Positions 9,975 through 21,362 of a stretch of DNA of 64,000 nucleotides are shown one piece after another. The position numbers were made by a program, and so were the translations under genes. The stretch comes from Liriodendron chinense. Lineage: Eukaryota > Streptophyta > Magnoliopsida > Magnoliales > Magnoliaceae. Positions within the stretch are counted from its first letter, which is position 1. Every line of letters begins with the position of its first letter. The notes below the pieces were generated by a model. The model was not told where the DNA came from. It was given only the letters and a program-made list of their open reading frames with translations, and searched no databases. Location of the stretch: contig ML058528.1 in assembly GCA_003013855.2 (NCBI GenBank), forward strand, positions 124,001 to 188,000. The letters run 5' to 3'.

Positions 9975-12084
9975 CATGGGGCACCCTTGCCCCCTCCAAC
10001 GTGCAATCTCTCTCTTCTTTCTCTCGTACTCTTTCTTTCTTAAAGTTTTTCTCTCTCTTTTGGTGGTTCTTTGCTTCTCTCAAGTGGTGGGCCTTAGAGA
10101 AGCTTTGGGACAGCAAGGTGGTCCCTCTTTGGTGAGTGGTAAAGGTATGGACCACTCCCTTTCTCTCTTGTCTTTTTCCTTCTTCATTATTTCTTCTCAT
10201 GACTCCTTTCTTTTCTTCATGTAGCTATTCCAAGAGGAGTGAGGGTGGGCCCAAGTGTTTTTGGTCTTTTCTAGATCTCCACTCTCTTTTAAAGGTGATG
10301 CATGGAGAAGGACATTGCAAGCTTCCATTTCATTCTTTCTTTTCTTCTTTCACACTCCCTTCATGTGTATGTAAAGGGTAATTTTGCCCTGTCCATCAAG
10401 TGTGCATGGCAAAATATCCTATCTTTCTTCATAGGAGTTGGGCCTCTTTTCATGTGTATCAAATGGGCCCAAAGTGAAGTCATGGCCCTTGGTGCATTTG
10501 ATGGGCCCAATGCTTCATTTTGGGCTCCCTCTTACTTTCTCTTTCTTGTCATTTCCTTTGGGCTATCTTTTCTTTTCCATCTTCTTTCCAAGGTTTGGGC
10601 CCATGGGAATGGTAGGGCCCACCTCAAGTTTCGGGCTCATGGGGCTCACTTTGGGTGACCCCATCTTTCTTCACATGTGTATGGACAAAGGTGGCTAGCC
10701 CATTCTTCACTTGGATCTCAAGTGGGCTAGATTTCTTAGTTGGGCCTTTATGAACAAGTAGCCCAAATCTTCTACCATTTCTTGATTATGATGTACATCC
10801 TTGTTCAAAGTGTGGAGGGTTCCTTGGAGTTTTCCATATGGATGGGCTTTTGGGCCTTCATTGAAACTTGGATTTCTTTGGACCATGTGTGCACCACTAC
10901 ACTTTGTTCATGTAGGATTTTTTTTCTTTCATGCTTTTTCTTTTGATGGATGGAAGACTTAAGTTACTTGATCATCTACAAGTCCCATGAGTGAGTTGTT
11001 CCAACAATCTCACTAAGTTCAAATGGTTTTTTTCTTGTGGTAGGAAAGTGGTTCTCAAGAGTTTCCTTAGATGTTATCAATCTCAAATGGATGATTCCTC
11101 TTCAAGTGAGCTATCCATGCAACCATAGCTCCTTGAACTTCTCTTGGGGTGCTTGGTGGGTCATCCACCATCATTCTCAAGTATGAGTGATTTTTCTTTC
11201 AATTTGTGAGAAAGAACAATACCCATAAGTTGCCCAATTTTGTCCCATGCTTTGGGTCATTTTGGATTTTGATATTCAAGTGGGCTATGTATACCATTCT
11301 TAGTCATTTTCATGATGGTTGGGTGACTCATCAAGCCATGCCCTCTTGTGCTCAAATGGTCCCATTGTTTTGTAAAGAAATTGGTGCATATAAGTTGCCC
11401 AAACTTGCCCTTACATGGGCATTTCCAACTTTGATTCTTCATGTGGGCTATGTGCATCAACTTTTTACCATTAGCTTCTTTGATTCATATGTTTGTGGGT
11501 AGACCGCCATGTTGTGCTCTCATGGTCAAAACTCTCATCAAGATGGTGCACATAGGGGTGCCCATGGTTAACCCATGAATAGGTCCTCATCTTCTTCAAG
11601 TGGGCTATGTGCTCCCTTCAATCCATTGAGGTGGGGCATTTGGGTTGCTCTTGGGGGCCCATTTCCTTCCTATTCCCCACTTGTCCATGTACATGTGTAA
11701 AAAGATGGAAACATCCTAAATGAGAATCATGGCCTTGGTATAAAAAGTAGATCAATCCTTGGCCACATATGGACTTTGAAGAGGAGCTTCTTATGTGAAG
11801 TAGGATTCTTATCCCTTGTTGATCTCATGGCACTTAAGTGCATTTGTTGTCCAAAATGGGTCCTTGGATGATGGACTTTTCTTGCCTAAGGCATGACATG
11901 CAGCCTTCTTTAAGGTGGGCCTTGCTTTCTTCAATGGGCCCAACACATAACCTAGGTAACACATGGAGTTGGACTTTGGATCTTGCATTTGAATGTGAGT
12001 CCAATCCCATGGGTTTGCTGGATGATAATTTGGATTTTAACGGGTAAAGGATAGGGACTTACCTTGCCAAGCTTGTAGGATTCA
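9975..12084. other. Region between the candidate promoter and PMD gene 1
   Basis: Long ORFs here on both strands are rich in S, F, L and H and come from low-complexity CT/GGGCC sequence; none resembles a protein family. Imperfect repeats around 'caagtgggct' and 'gggccca' recur throughout. It may be the leader or an intron of the plus-strand gene, or the distal 3' part of the retroelement transcript. Confidence 0.4.
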
Positions 12085-13577
12085 ATGGCGGACGGTACAA
12101 GAGGACGCCGGGTGATTGATGAGGATGATCCAGCCTTTATTATCCGCCGAGGGACCTATATGTGTTCCTTGGCTATGGAGCACCAACCTCTTCCCGCCAT
12201 CGAGGGTCGAGATACCAGGGATCACTGAGATAACTGGGTGAAACATCCACAGCCTTTGCTTAAACGAGTTCTGGCTGACACTCCTTTTGCTAGCCTCCTT
12301 ACCTTACGCTTCCATAACAACAGTGCCAACCGTATGATGCTCGCGGCTCTTTGCGAGAGGTGGCGGGATGAGACCCACACCTTCCAACTCCCTTGTGGCG
12401 AGTGGGGAATAACTCCCCTGGATATATATATGCAAATCGGCTTTCCATTTCATGGGGCAGTTGTTCCCCAGGTTGGCTCTCTGGCTCCCATCACTTCCAC
12501 TGACTGGCTACGGCTTGTCGGTGACGTCCCACCCGAGGATGAATTCCAGGGCCATCAAGTAAAAATGAAATGGTTCTACAACACATTTGCTACCGTCACC
12601 CCTACTACCGAGCTAGAGGCCCTCCACAAAGCACGGGCCATGATTACTTATGCCTTTGAGTCCTTCCTCTCTGCCACGCGAATGAGAGGGTTGATCTTAA
12701 ATTTCTTCGCTTGGTTGAGGATCTTCATCATCCCTACAATTGGAATTGGGCTATCCTGACTCATATTTTCCAGGGTCTGGATAAGACTTGTCGGAATAGC
12801 CGGTCCTACACAGGTTTCTGGCCTATCGTTGAGGTACTTCTTCTTTCACCCTTCTTGGAGACATTTGTCTTCTTTCTTTATCTAATCGTTAGGTGTGCCC
12901 TTGCCCAGACTTGATTTTATGACCATTTTGCCCACCTTGCTCCGAGGATACGGGATGACATTGAGCCGCCTTTGTATCGCCACATGTACTGGCATCAACA
13001 AAATCGTCAGCGGAACTCTCGAGTCTCTGGGGATAACTGGCGTGCCGACATAGATGGATTGACCGTTGAAGATGTAAGTATCTTGCTTTCCTTATCCCTC
13101 GTGTTGCACTGTAATTGATTATGATGACCTCATTTGCTGTAGCTTACTCGGATGCCATATGCCAACTTCCCTCTCTACTACACCCCTCAGCGTGTGGAGG
13201 CATATGATGCTTCATACTTCCGTATCATGCTTTCTGACGCTGAATCATTTCAGTGGTATTTGGGTGACAGGCTGCTTCGGCAGGTCACTGGGGTGGCTCG
13301 GGTCCCTTACTCTGCTCCTCCTCTAGCTGCTCAGATCTCAGCTGATGAGATAGCTGATGCTCTTGTGGGCCAGCCCGGGTTTCGTTTCACGATCCCGGAT
13401 CGCGATTATGACGAGTGGTATTTGCTGTACGGCCAGGGGCCTCTGCTTCCTCCGCTCTATGTTCCTGGGGGTCGTCGCAGATACGCTGGAGGCTCAGTGA
13501 CAGCTCCTTTGATGGATCTTCACCGTCGAGAGCGGGACGAGAGGAGGGATGACGACGACTATGTTGGTGACTTGTAG
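12085..13577 (+). pseudogene. Plant mobile domain (PMD) gene 1, antisense to the retroelement, broken
   Basis: It starts at ATG 12085 (MADGTRGRRVIDEDD). Exon 1 (12085-12833) holds the conserved PMD core: ALCERWRDETHTFQLP, then GEWGITPLDIYMQIGFPF, then a DLKFLRLVEDL-like segment. A 75-nt intron at 12834-12908 keeps the frame; exon 2 is 12909-13073; a GT-AG intron follows at 13074-13142; exon 3 is 13143-13577 and ends in an acidic RDDDDYVGDL tail. PMD proteins in plants are carried by transposons and also by the host factors MAIL1 and MAIN, which help silence transposons; the biochemical role is not settled. Damage: TGA at 12226, a one-base frameshift near 12660-12690, and TGA at 12912 where a conserved W is expected. 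It runs against gag-pol. Confidence 0.75.
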
Positions 13578-14303
13578 CCTGCTTTTGTATCCAGCTTACT
13601 TGATGTATGACCTTCTTCTTTTTGCTTTTACCCTCTTCTGTATCAAAATCTTCTGAATGAATATACAACCTTTGACTTGTCTCAAATTCCTTGATGGTGT
13701 CTAGGTGCTTTGACTTTTGATTCATTTCTTAATGACTTGTGGAAGATGAGACTTCTTAACTGCATGGATGATTTCTTGAACGGTTCAGACCGCTTGACTT
13801 GTCCTTGTGAGCCCACTTGAGACTTCGGCTTTACTTTGGAGCACTTTTTCTTGATGTTTTGTGAGGCTAAGAAGGCCTCTCATGGTGTGGATGATGACTT
13901 GAACGGCTCAGATCGCTTGATTTGGCCCTGTGGGCCCACTTGATGATTAGATCTTGGATTCTGGCCCTCTTTCTTGATGATCAGACCTTTGATCTTGCTA
14001 TTCGATGGCTTATGTAAGCTTTTCCATGGTTTAGATCATGCTGATCTAGTCTTTGAACGACTTGGATTGCTTGTAGCCCTCTCTTGATCAGTTTTCCTTC
14101 TCTTTGACTTGATCAGGCCCATGTTGGCTATAATGCTTCATGATTGGACAGGTGGGGTACCTTCCAGATGATTCTGATCATCTTCAAACGAAATCTGGAG
14201 TGTATTGGAGCCTTGGGCGGCCCTCAGGGTGCCATTTGCTGATGTGGACTGTCAGCCTCACCTACCAAGAACTGTGGAACCAATCCCGCGAAGAGAGAGG
14301 GAG
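13578..14303. other. Spacer between the two PMD genes with a duplicated segment
   Basis: Two degenerate copies of a segment of about 60 bases (tgaacggytcagaycgcttg ... gtgggcccacttga) start near 13775 and 13901. No coding sequence recognised. Confidence 0.5.
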
Positions 14304-14340
14304 CGCGTCCGTACGGGCGGCCCACAGCGGGCCGCCCAAA
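14304..14340 (+). promoter_or_regulatory. GC-rich module upstream of PMD gene 2
   Basis: The plus strand carries GCGTCCGTACGGGCGGCCC then GGGCCGCCCAAA, about 100 bases before ATG 14443. It matches the LTR module over about 36 bases in the same orientation relative to the downstream gene, and a GAACCA element precedes both. No TATA box is visible between it and the ATG. Confidence 0.5.
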
Positions 14341-14442
14341 GCTCGCCTCTTGTGCGGCCTGGGTTGGCTCTGGTTCGGACAGTGAGAACATTCCTCTGGT
14401 TACTGTCTCCCTTATCCCTGTACCTGACTTTTCGATCCAGCC

Positions 14443-17062
14443 ATGAATCTCTTCATTGTCTCTTCTTTCATTCTCTTTTTGTCCTCTTCTTGGTTTGTCC
14501 TTTCTCAAGCAATGGATGGTGAAGATTTAGGGGCTGTGGGGCCTGTCCATGGTGGGTCCCACACTTCAGAAAATGTTGAAGGCTTTAATGATAGAGGGCT
14601 TTCTTTAATAGATGGTGGAGATGGAGCATTGATTGGGGGCATTGATGAGGGGTTAGGGATGGTGGTTGGTGGAGCTTTGAATGGCCCCATTAATGGCAGC
14701 CATGCTGAAATTTCTGATTTGAATGGGTCCTTCCTCATGGGAGGAATGGATAGTATGGATGGGATGATGAGATGGGACATAGGTGAGGCTATGCATCCCT
14801 TGAGTGTGGGCCACATGGATGATGTGATTGATGGTGGTGATGGGGGTATGATGGATATAAATGGGCTGATCTCATGCTTGGATGGTATGGATGGTTCAGA
14901 TGATACCTTTGACGGTTTGTATGCTCTTGATGAGGGCCGAGATGTGCGGCATACTTGCTTGAGTGGACTTGATTTGATCATTGATGATGTCCCCCTGATG
15001 ATGGACGGTGTGGATGCCTCGATGATCCCCTTGATTGGACAGGATGATGATTGGATTCAAGACTTTATGTTGGAGAGGGCCGCAGGTCTAGATTTGACCG
15101 TTGATTCTTCGATCGGGGTTGCCGGGACCCTTCTGGATGGTTCAGATGCATTCTTTGACGGTCAGATTGGTCAGGATGCCACGATGTGTGGTGTGATCTT
15201 TGCTGATAACCCTTTTGATGAAGAGTATCGTCTTTCTCCTGATCGTCGGTCCTTTGCTCACTCTGTTCATGAGGTGGGCGAGTCTTCTCATGTGGCTGAG
15301 GTCGTGACAATTTCAGACAGCGATGCGACTATATCAGACATAGCCGTTACTGGGGGCAGGTCAGGAGCTGTTGAGTCTGCAGAGGTTCTAGCTTTTCCTT
15401 CTCCTTCGCCCGTTGATCTTCCGATCCTTGATGAGTTGTCGTTGATTTCTGGGCCTTTTGTTCTGGAGGGGGTACCCGTGAGGACTTGTCAGCTACTTCC
15501 TCGTCCTTCTTGCTCTCCACGACTACTTGCTTGGCTTGACAGCTTGTCAGCTTATGAGATTCGGGATTTGGAGTCTTATGGCTTTGGCAGTCTGATCCAT
15601 ATGGTTAGAGTTGACATTGACTGGAGGATGCTCGGGGCTGCACTAATTGACTGGGTCCCTTCGTTGAACTTGTTTGCGTTTAACGACATGGAGATGGGAC
15701 CCTCTTTGGAGGAGCTTGCGCGCTTGACCGGCCTTCCTTGGGATTATGCTCAGTATTTTTCGCCGAAGGCATTGCCAAAGACTGCCACACCGCAGAACTG
15801 GTTCGGGATCCCCTATCTTGTTCGTCTTGTAGCTGCCGGCCAGGATGCTGTAGTGTTCTCCTTTGATTTACTGTATGATCTTTTTTCGGGTCCTCGGAAT
15901 GTGGCCGGATCTATTCTTGCTCGGAACGCACTGATGTTCTGCTTGATAGCTGAGGTGCTATTCTCGGGATGGCGCAGGTCTCAGACTCCTTTACTTTTTG
16001 AGGTGATGAGTCGAGCTACCCGACGGCAGGGGATCATTTCTCTCGTCCTGGCCGAGCTGTTTAATGGGCTGACCGACTGTGCCCTGGGCCGCACTCGGGT
16101 CCTTCGCGGCTACTGTGCGTTTCTTCAGGTATCTTTTCCGTGCCTTTCCCTTCTTGCTTTGTTTGGAATTGCTTTGCTCTAGCTGAACTTCTTTTCCTTC
16201 TTGCGATCAGGTCTGGCTATGGGAGCGTCTTTCGCTGACTATTCCTGTATCATTTCCTGACACCCGTCGCCCAGACCTTATGCGACACATCATGGAGTTT
16301 CTTCCGCATACAGTTAGGATGAGCGAGCCCTTGTATCACAGGATGTTCGCTGAACTTCGTGATTGGAATGTTCGTTGGGAGTCATCTTGGCTTTCACTTC
16401 CTCCAGTGCTTTGCGATGCGCACCGCCTTCCTCTGATGTTGGTAGGCTTTCGATCTTACTTCTCTTATCATCCAATTCGGTTCCTGCGGCAGTTCGGATA
16501 TGAGCAGGATGTTCCTCTTTTTGCTTTTATGGGTATCGGGCGTCGAGCGCTTCCATCTAGAACCTCTGACTTAAGGACTCGGGTCGATGGATCTTGGGCG
16601 AGTCACTTGACTGCCGATCTGCTTGGTTTTGAGCTGCGGGCTTTTCCGATGGCGACTGCCCCATATCAGTACTACTGGGTTCCTGAGCAGTCTCTGTACT
16701 GACGTATCCCTTGCTGGTACCAGACTGCTGATGACGATGAGCAGGATATCCTTGGAGATGCCGGCTCTTCATCTGGTTCATACGAACCCTTTGAGGAGCG
16801 CCCATTCATTGATCCTAGCTTCCTTTTGGCCACTCATGGCCATTTGCTGTCTGAGATTTCCGCACTTCGGTATCATTGTGAGATGATGTTGAGGAGGTTG
16901 GCTGCCGATCAGAGGTTGTCTGATGAGGAGACAGCGGTCCATGTCCTTGAGCGCGATGAGGTGCATTACCTGCGTATGGAGGTGAGCAAGTTGAGAGCGA
17001 GACTATTTCATTACGAGTCAGAGGACTTACCTGATATGGCCGAGGAGGAGGGTAGAGATTGA
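14443..17062 (+). pseudogene. PMD-like gene 2 with a long acidic N-terminal region, antisense to the retroelement
   Basis: Exon 1 is 14443-16128. A clean 82-nt GT-AG intron lies at 16129-16210, and exon 2 runs to 17062. The first ~300 residues are low complexity, rich in G, D and M (for example GGMDSMDGMMRWD). The domain part begins near residue 350: PSLEELARLTGLPWDYAQYF, then IPYLVRLVAAGQ, then across the splice FLQVWLWERLSLTI, a typical PMD-type core. The C-end forms a probable coiled coil (SEISALRYHCEMMLRRLAAD...). A single in-frame TGA at 16700-16702 cuts off the coiled coil; the frame is otherwise open, so this gene is less decayed than its neighbour. Start choice is uncertain: MNLFIVSS at 14443 is hydrophobic and could be leader, with MDGEDLG at 14512 as the alternative. 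It converges with pol, which ends at 18161. Confidence 0.65.
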
Positions 17063-18160
17063 TTATATTGGCCACCTGTCCATCCCTTTTTGCATGGTAT
17101 ATGATTGATGATGATGCTTTTTTTTTTTTTTTTGAAAAAGATGAATGACATATGTAAAAGAAATATAATGCATTTAATGAAAACAGGAAAAAACTTTTGA
17201 AAATCTATTGTGTCCTGAGTTGTCTTGTGAGTGTGTCTGGATTTTATGTCGGGATATAGGAATCAGAACTGGGGCCCGGCCAATGCTTTGACCGATGTCT
17301 CGAGATTTGACTTGTGTGCTCCTTTGGTTCCCTAAAAGTGTAGGCAATGGAAATTGTTGCTTCCTGAGATTGTCAGAATTTGTAGAGCTCTTTGTTCCCG
17401 GCTGTACTTCTTCTTGTTCTTAAACTGTGACTGCTTGAACTGATCTGGGACGTCTGACTTCTTGGTACCTGCACTTTTAATTTTTTTTCTTTTCCTTTTT
17501 GAGCCATTTTTGCCTGCAGCGCTCTTTCGAGTTTTCACTACAGCCAGCCTTTTCCCGTCATTTTTGTCCGTTGCGCCCTTTCGGGTTTTCACCACGTCTC
17601 GGGTGTTTGATCTTGCCTGTCCCTTGGCAGCTATGCTGTTTTTACCCTCGGTGCTCTTTCGGGTTTTCACCAAGTCCGCCGTATGCCCACTTTTTTTACT
17701 CGGAGCGCCCTTTCGGGTTTTCAATCCTCCCTCTTTGTTTAGGCACACACATTTTTTTTTTTTTGGATCTTTGGATAACTGCAGCGGCTAGAGGTCGGGA
17801 ATCCGTTGTTGCCGGCCGATGGCAGTCTTTCAGCCCTTACCCTAAGTTACGATGATAGAGCTGTTGGTCTTAGCTAAAGACCCTTCTGAGATGAATGGAT
17901 AGATGACTGTGTTTCTCCCTGGGTTGATTTTTCTCGGGTGCCTTTTTTTTTAGCTTCCCTTTTTCTCTTCTTTTCTTTTTTTTTTTTTGTTCTTTTCTTT
18001 GTATTCTTTTTTTCTCTTTTCCTTTTGTATTCTTTTTTTTTCTTTTGAATCCTCGTATTTGAAACACTTATTGGTGGACGGGAATGGTTTCTCAGAGGTT
18101 TTAGCTTCGACCTCTTGACTTCAGCTCTATTAAAGTAACTCTTGATAAAGCCAGAATGAC
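17063..18160. other. Spacer between the convergent PMD gene 2 and pol, with lysine-rich repeats
   Basis: The minus-strand frame 17748-17332 encodes four copies of a KTRK(G/S)xxxK(N/K) motif in a very basic stretch of about 130 residues. It is out of phase with integrase and has no upstream link that I can see. T-rich runs at 17120, 17750 and 17940-18050 may be decayed tails. Whether the basic peptide is coding is open. Confidence 0.35.
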
Positions 18161-19072
18161 TTACCCGTGAAAGATCTTCACTTTGTCGGCGTTGATTGGC
18201 TCAGGAAGATCCAACCCTCTCATGCTGGTGAGTCTGAGGGTGCCTCTAGGAAGTACTTCTCTGATGACCAATGGTCCGTCCCACGAGGGTTTGAACTTTC
18301 CTCTGGGATCCAGAAGGTGCGATGGTAGAATCTTCTTCATGACCATGTCGCCTACATTGAAACTTCTTTTTCAGACTCTCTTGTTGTAAGCTCTAGCGAT
18401 CCTTTTCTGATAACATTGAGAATGACTTAGCGCACACATGCTCTTCTCATCTGCTAGCTGCAACTGATAGAATCTTGCCCGTTGCCACTCTCCTTCTTCA
18501 ATTCCGCTTTCGAGTAATACCCGTAGTGATGGTATTTCTACCTCGATTGGTAGAACTGCTTCCATTCCGTAAGTAAGCTCGAAAGGAGTAACGCCCGTAG
18601 CAGATCGTACAGACGTTCGATAGGCCCAAAGTGCATATGGGAGCATATCTGACCAATCTCGATAGGTCACGACCATCTTCTCGAGTATCCTGACGATTGT
18701 CTTGTTTGCGGCTTCTACCCCACCATTCATCTGAGGACGGTAGGGGCTTGATCGATGACGCTGGATCTTGAATTTGCTGAGGAAGTCATCCATCTTCATG
18801 TTGACGAACGGGGCCCCATTATCTGTGATGATAGCATTAAGGATTCCATACCGGCATATGATGTTGTTCTTCATGAATTTAATCACCTGAGATGCTGCAA
18901 TTGTGGTGCAAAAAGCTGCCTCTACCCATTTGGTGAAGTAGTCGACTGCCACAAGTATGTACTCATAACCGTTTAATGCTTTGGGACTAATTTTGCCGAT
19001 GATGTTGAGTCCCCATATAGAGAAGGGCCAAGGAGTTGTCAGGTTGTACAATTCTGACGATGGGGCATGGAT
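18161..19072 (-). pseudogene. Integrase of the giant element
   Basis: The rve core is well kept: D in VAVDYFTKW, D in IITDNGAPF and E in NGGVEAANK form the D,D-35-E triad that joins cDNA to the host genome. The C-terminal part reads GDMVMKKILPSHLLDPRGKF then WDGPLVIREV, the usual gypsy integrase tail. The HHCC zinc finger lies just upstream (GHMMVKKILRLGYYW to CFKCQEHAN). TAA 19073-19075 and TGA 18371-18373 interrupt the frame; both could come from CAA and CGA by a single C-to-T. Terminal stop TAA 18161-18163. No chromodomain is visible, as expected for the Tat lineage. Confidence 0.85.
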
Positions 19073-20349
19073 TTAGTTCGCATGCTCCTGACACTTGAAG
19101 CATTTTCTGACGTGTTGGCAGCAGTCTGTCTCCATGGTGAGCCAATAGTAGCCGAGTCGTAGAATCTTCTTTACCATCATGTGCCCGTTCATGTGTGGGC
19201 CACAGATTCCTTCATGTATTTCTTTCATGATTTTTGCAACTTTTGTTTCGTCGACGCATCGAAGGAGGATGTGATTATAGGATTGCTTGTAAAGAACTTT
19301 GCCGCTGATGGTGAACTGGCCGGCCAAACGCTGGATGGTTCGGCGATCTGTTGCTGTTGCTGACTCCGGATACTCCTGGGTTTCGAGATATTGCTTGATG
19401 TCAGCATACCAGGGTTTGTCAAGGACAGCTTCGGCTTCTTCTATTTGCAGGTAGAAAGCAGGTTCATCTTGAATTTCGACTGTGAGCTCCCATTCTGAAG
19501 CTCCTTTCGGGATCTCGAGCATTGACGCGAGTGTGGCAAGAGCATCTGCAAACTGATTCTTGGCTCTGGGCATGTATGAGAAGGTGATTTCTTTGAATTC
19601 TTCGATCAGATTTTCAAGATACACATGATATGGTATCAACTTCTCGTCCTTGGTTTTCCATTCGCCATTGGTCTGATTGATGGTAAGCTGTGAGTCTCCG
19701 AATACTCGTAGCTTCTTAACGCCCAAGATTATGGCTCCCCTTAAGCCAGCGATGCATGCTTCGTACTCTGCCATGTTGTTGGTGCACTCGAATGCTATGC
19801 CCCTTGAGATAGGAATAGGGACATCATCTGGAGAGTAGAGGATTGCTCCGATACCACTCCCTTTAGAATTTGCTGGGCCGTCAAAGAATAATGTCCTTTC
19901 ATCTTTTTTCTTCTTTTCCTCACCTTCGATAAGTAAGAGATCTTCATTAGGGAAGAATGTCTTAAGCGGTTGATAATCCAAGAGAGAGCGAGCTGCAAGA
20001 TGATCGGCGAGGGCCTGCCCCTTGATTGCCTTCTGAGTGACATAGGTGATGTCGAATTCAGACAGGAGTAGCTGCCATTTAGCTATCCTTCCAGTGAGTG
20101 CTGGTTTCTCGAATAGGTACTTGAGCGGATCCATGTGAGCGAGTAGGAGAATAGGGAATGCAATCATGTATTGACGGAGTCGCTGAGTTGCCTAGACTAG
20201 GGCGAGGCAAGTCTTCTCGATCGAGGAATACCTGGTCTCGTAGTCGGTGAACTTTCGGCTCAAATAATATATTGCTTGTTCCTTCTTCCCAGTCTCATCG
20301 TGCTGGCCGAGGACATATCTAATGGCTTCTGCTACTACCGAGATGTAAC
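19073..20349 (-). pseudogene. RNase H plus second (archaeal-type) RNase H of the giant element
   Basis: The RT-attached RNase H ends around LSEFDITYVTQKAIKGQALADHLA. A second RNase H domain follows (LFFDGPANSKGSGIGAILY, then NNMAEYEACIAGLRGA, FGDSQLTINQ and RAKNQFADALATLAS), showing the D, E, D, D pattern. A duplicated RNase H between RT and integrase is a known mark of Tat-lineage gypsy elements. It degrades RNA in RNA-DNA hybrids during reverse transcription. The C-terminal end carries the integrase zinc finger. A TAG at about 20195 and a one-base frameshift near 20349 break the frame. Confidence 0.85.
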
Positions 20350-21362
20350 AATAGTGGTCGTCCAGGAGTGGGCGGCACTAGAACTGGAGGATTCATGAGA
20401 TATTTCTTGATGCGATCGAAGGCGACTTAGCAATCATCATTCCATTCTTTTGGAACGTTCTTCCGAAGGAGCTTGAAAATGGGCTCACAAATAGGTGTGA
20501 GCTATGTGATGAAGCGACTGATGTATTGAATTCTACCGAGGAAGCCACGAATTTCTTTCTCTGTTCTAGGAGGGGGCATCTCGATGATTGCTCTGGTTTT
20601 GGTCTCGTCGACCCTGATGCCATCTTCACTCACCATAAAGCCAAGGAGTTTACCTCCCATTGCACCGAAGACACATTTCTGAGGGTTGAGGCGGAGCTTG
20701 TACTTTTCTAATCTGTTGAATAACTTCTTCAGATCTTCAAAGTGTCCTTCGACTGTGCGAGATTTGACGATCATATCGTCCACATATACTTCAAGTTCTT
20801 TGTTCATCATGTCATGGAATAATGCTGTCATTGCTCGCTGATATGTTGCTCCTGCGTTCTTCAGACCGAACGGCATTACCCTGTAACAGAAGGTTCCCCA
20901 GGGAGTGATAAACGATGTCTTCTCGCGATCTTCTACGGCTATCTTGATCTGATTGTAACCTGAGAACCCGTCCATGAATGAGAAGACCTTGTATCCAGCA
21001 GTGTTGTCGACCAGAGTGTCAATATGTGGCAAAGGGAAGTCATCTTTAGGATTGGCTTTGTTGAGATCTCGGAAGTCAATGCACATTCGAACCTTGCCAT
21101 CCTTCTTTGGTACTGGTACGATGTTGGCGAGCCATTCAGGGTAGTTGGAGACTACCAAGAATCCCGCATTATACTACTTGATGACTTCATCTCGGACTTT
21201 CAGAGCCCATTCTGGCTTCATTTTTCGAAGTTTCTGCTTCACTGGCTTCATATCTGACTTGGTTGGCAGATGGTGTACAACGAGTTCTTCATCGAGCCCC
21301 AGCATGTCTTCATATGAGAACGCGAAGTTGGACAGTCTTGGAGCTAGGAACTCTATTATTCT
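20350..21362 (-). pseudogene. Reverse transcriptase of the giant element
   Basis: Canonical gypsy RT blocks are present in order: NIVPVPKKDGKVRMCIDFRD, FPLPHIDTLVD, FSFMDGFSGYNQI, TSFITPWGTFCYRVMPFGLK and VYVDDMIVKS. The catalytic YVDD is at 20775-20786. The segment from 21158 back toward 21362 keeps LRKMKPEWALKVRDEVIK. Premature stops TAG at about 21174, TAG at 20502 and a TAA in DDC*VAF are each one C-to-T change from glutamine codons. Confidence 0.9.

Noticed and set aside
9936..10698. Several overlapping hydrophobic ORFs on the plus strand
   Set aside because: They come from CT-rich, low-complexity DNA; F/L/S-rich composition would mimic membrane proteins, and no frame dominates.
12834..12892. 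Alternative 59-nt intron ending at 12892
   Set aside because: It would shift the frame and give an early stop; the acceptor at 12907-12908 makes a 75-nt intron that restores the expected FYDHF frame.
14505..14981. 158-codon minus-strand ORF rich in P and S
   Set aside because: Shadow of the low-complexity acidic region of PMD gene 2 on the other strand.
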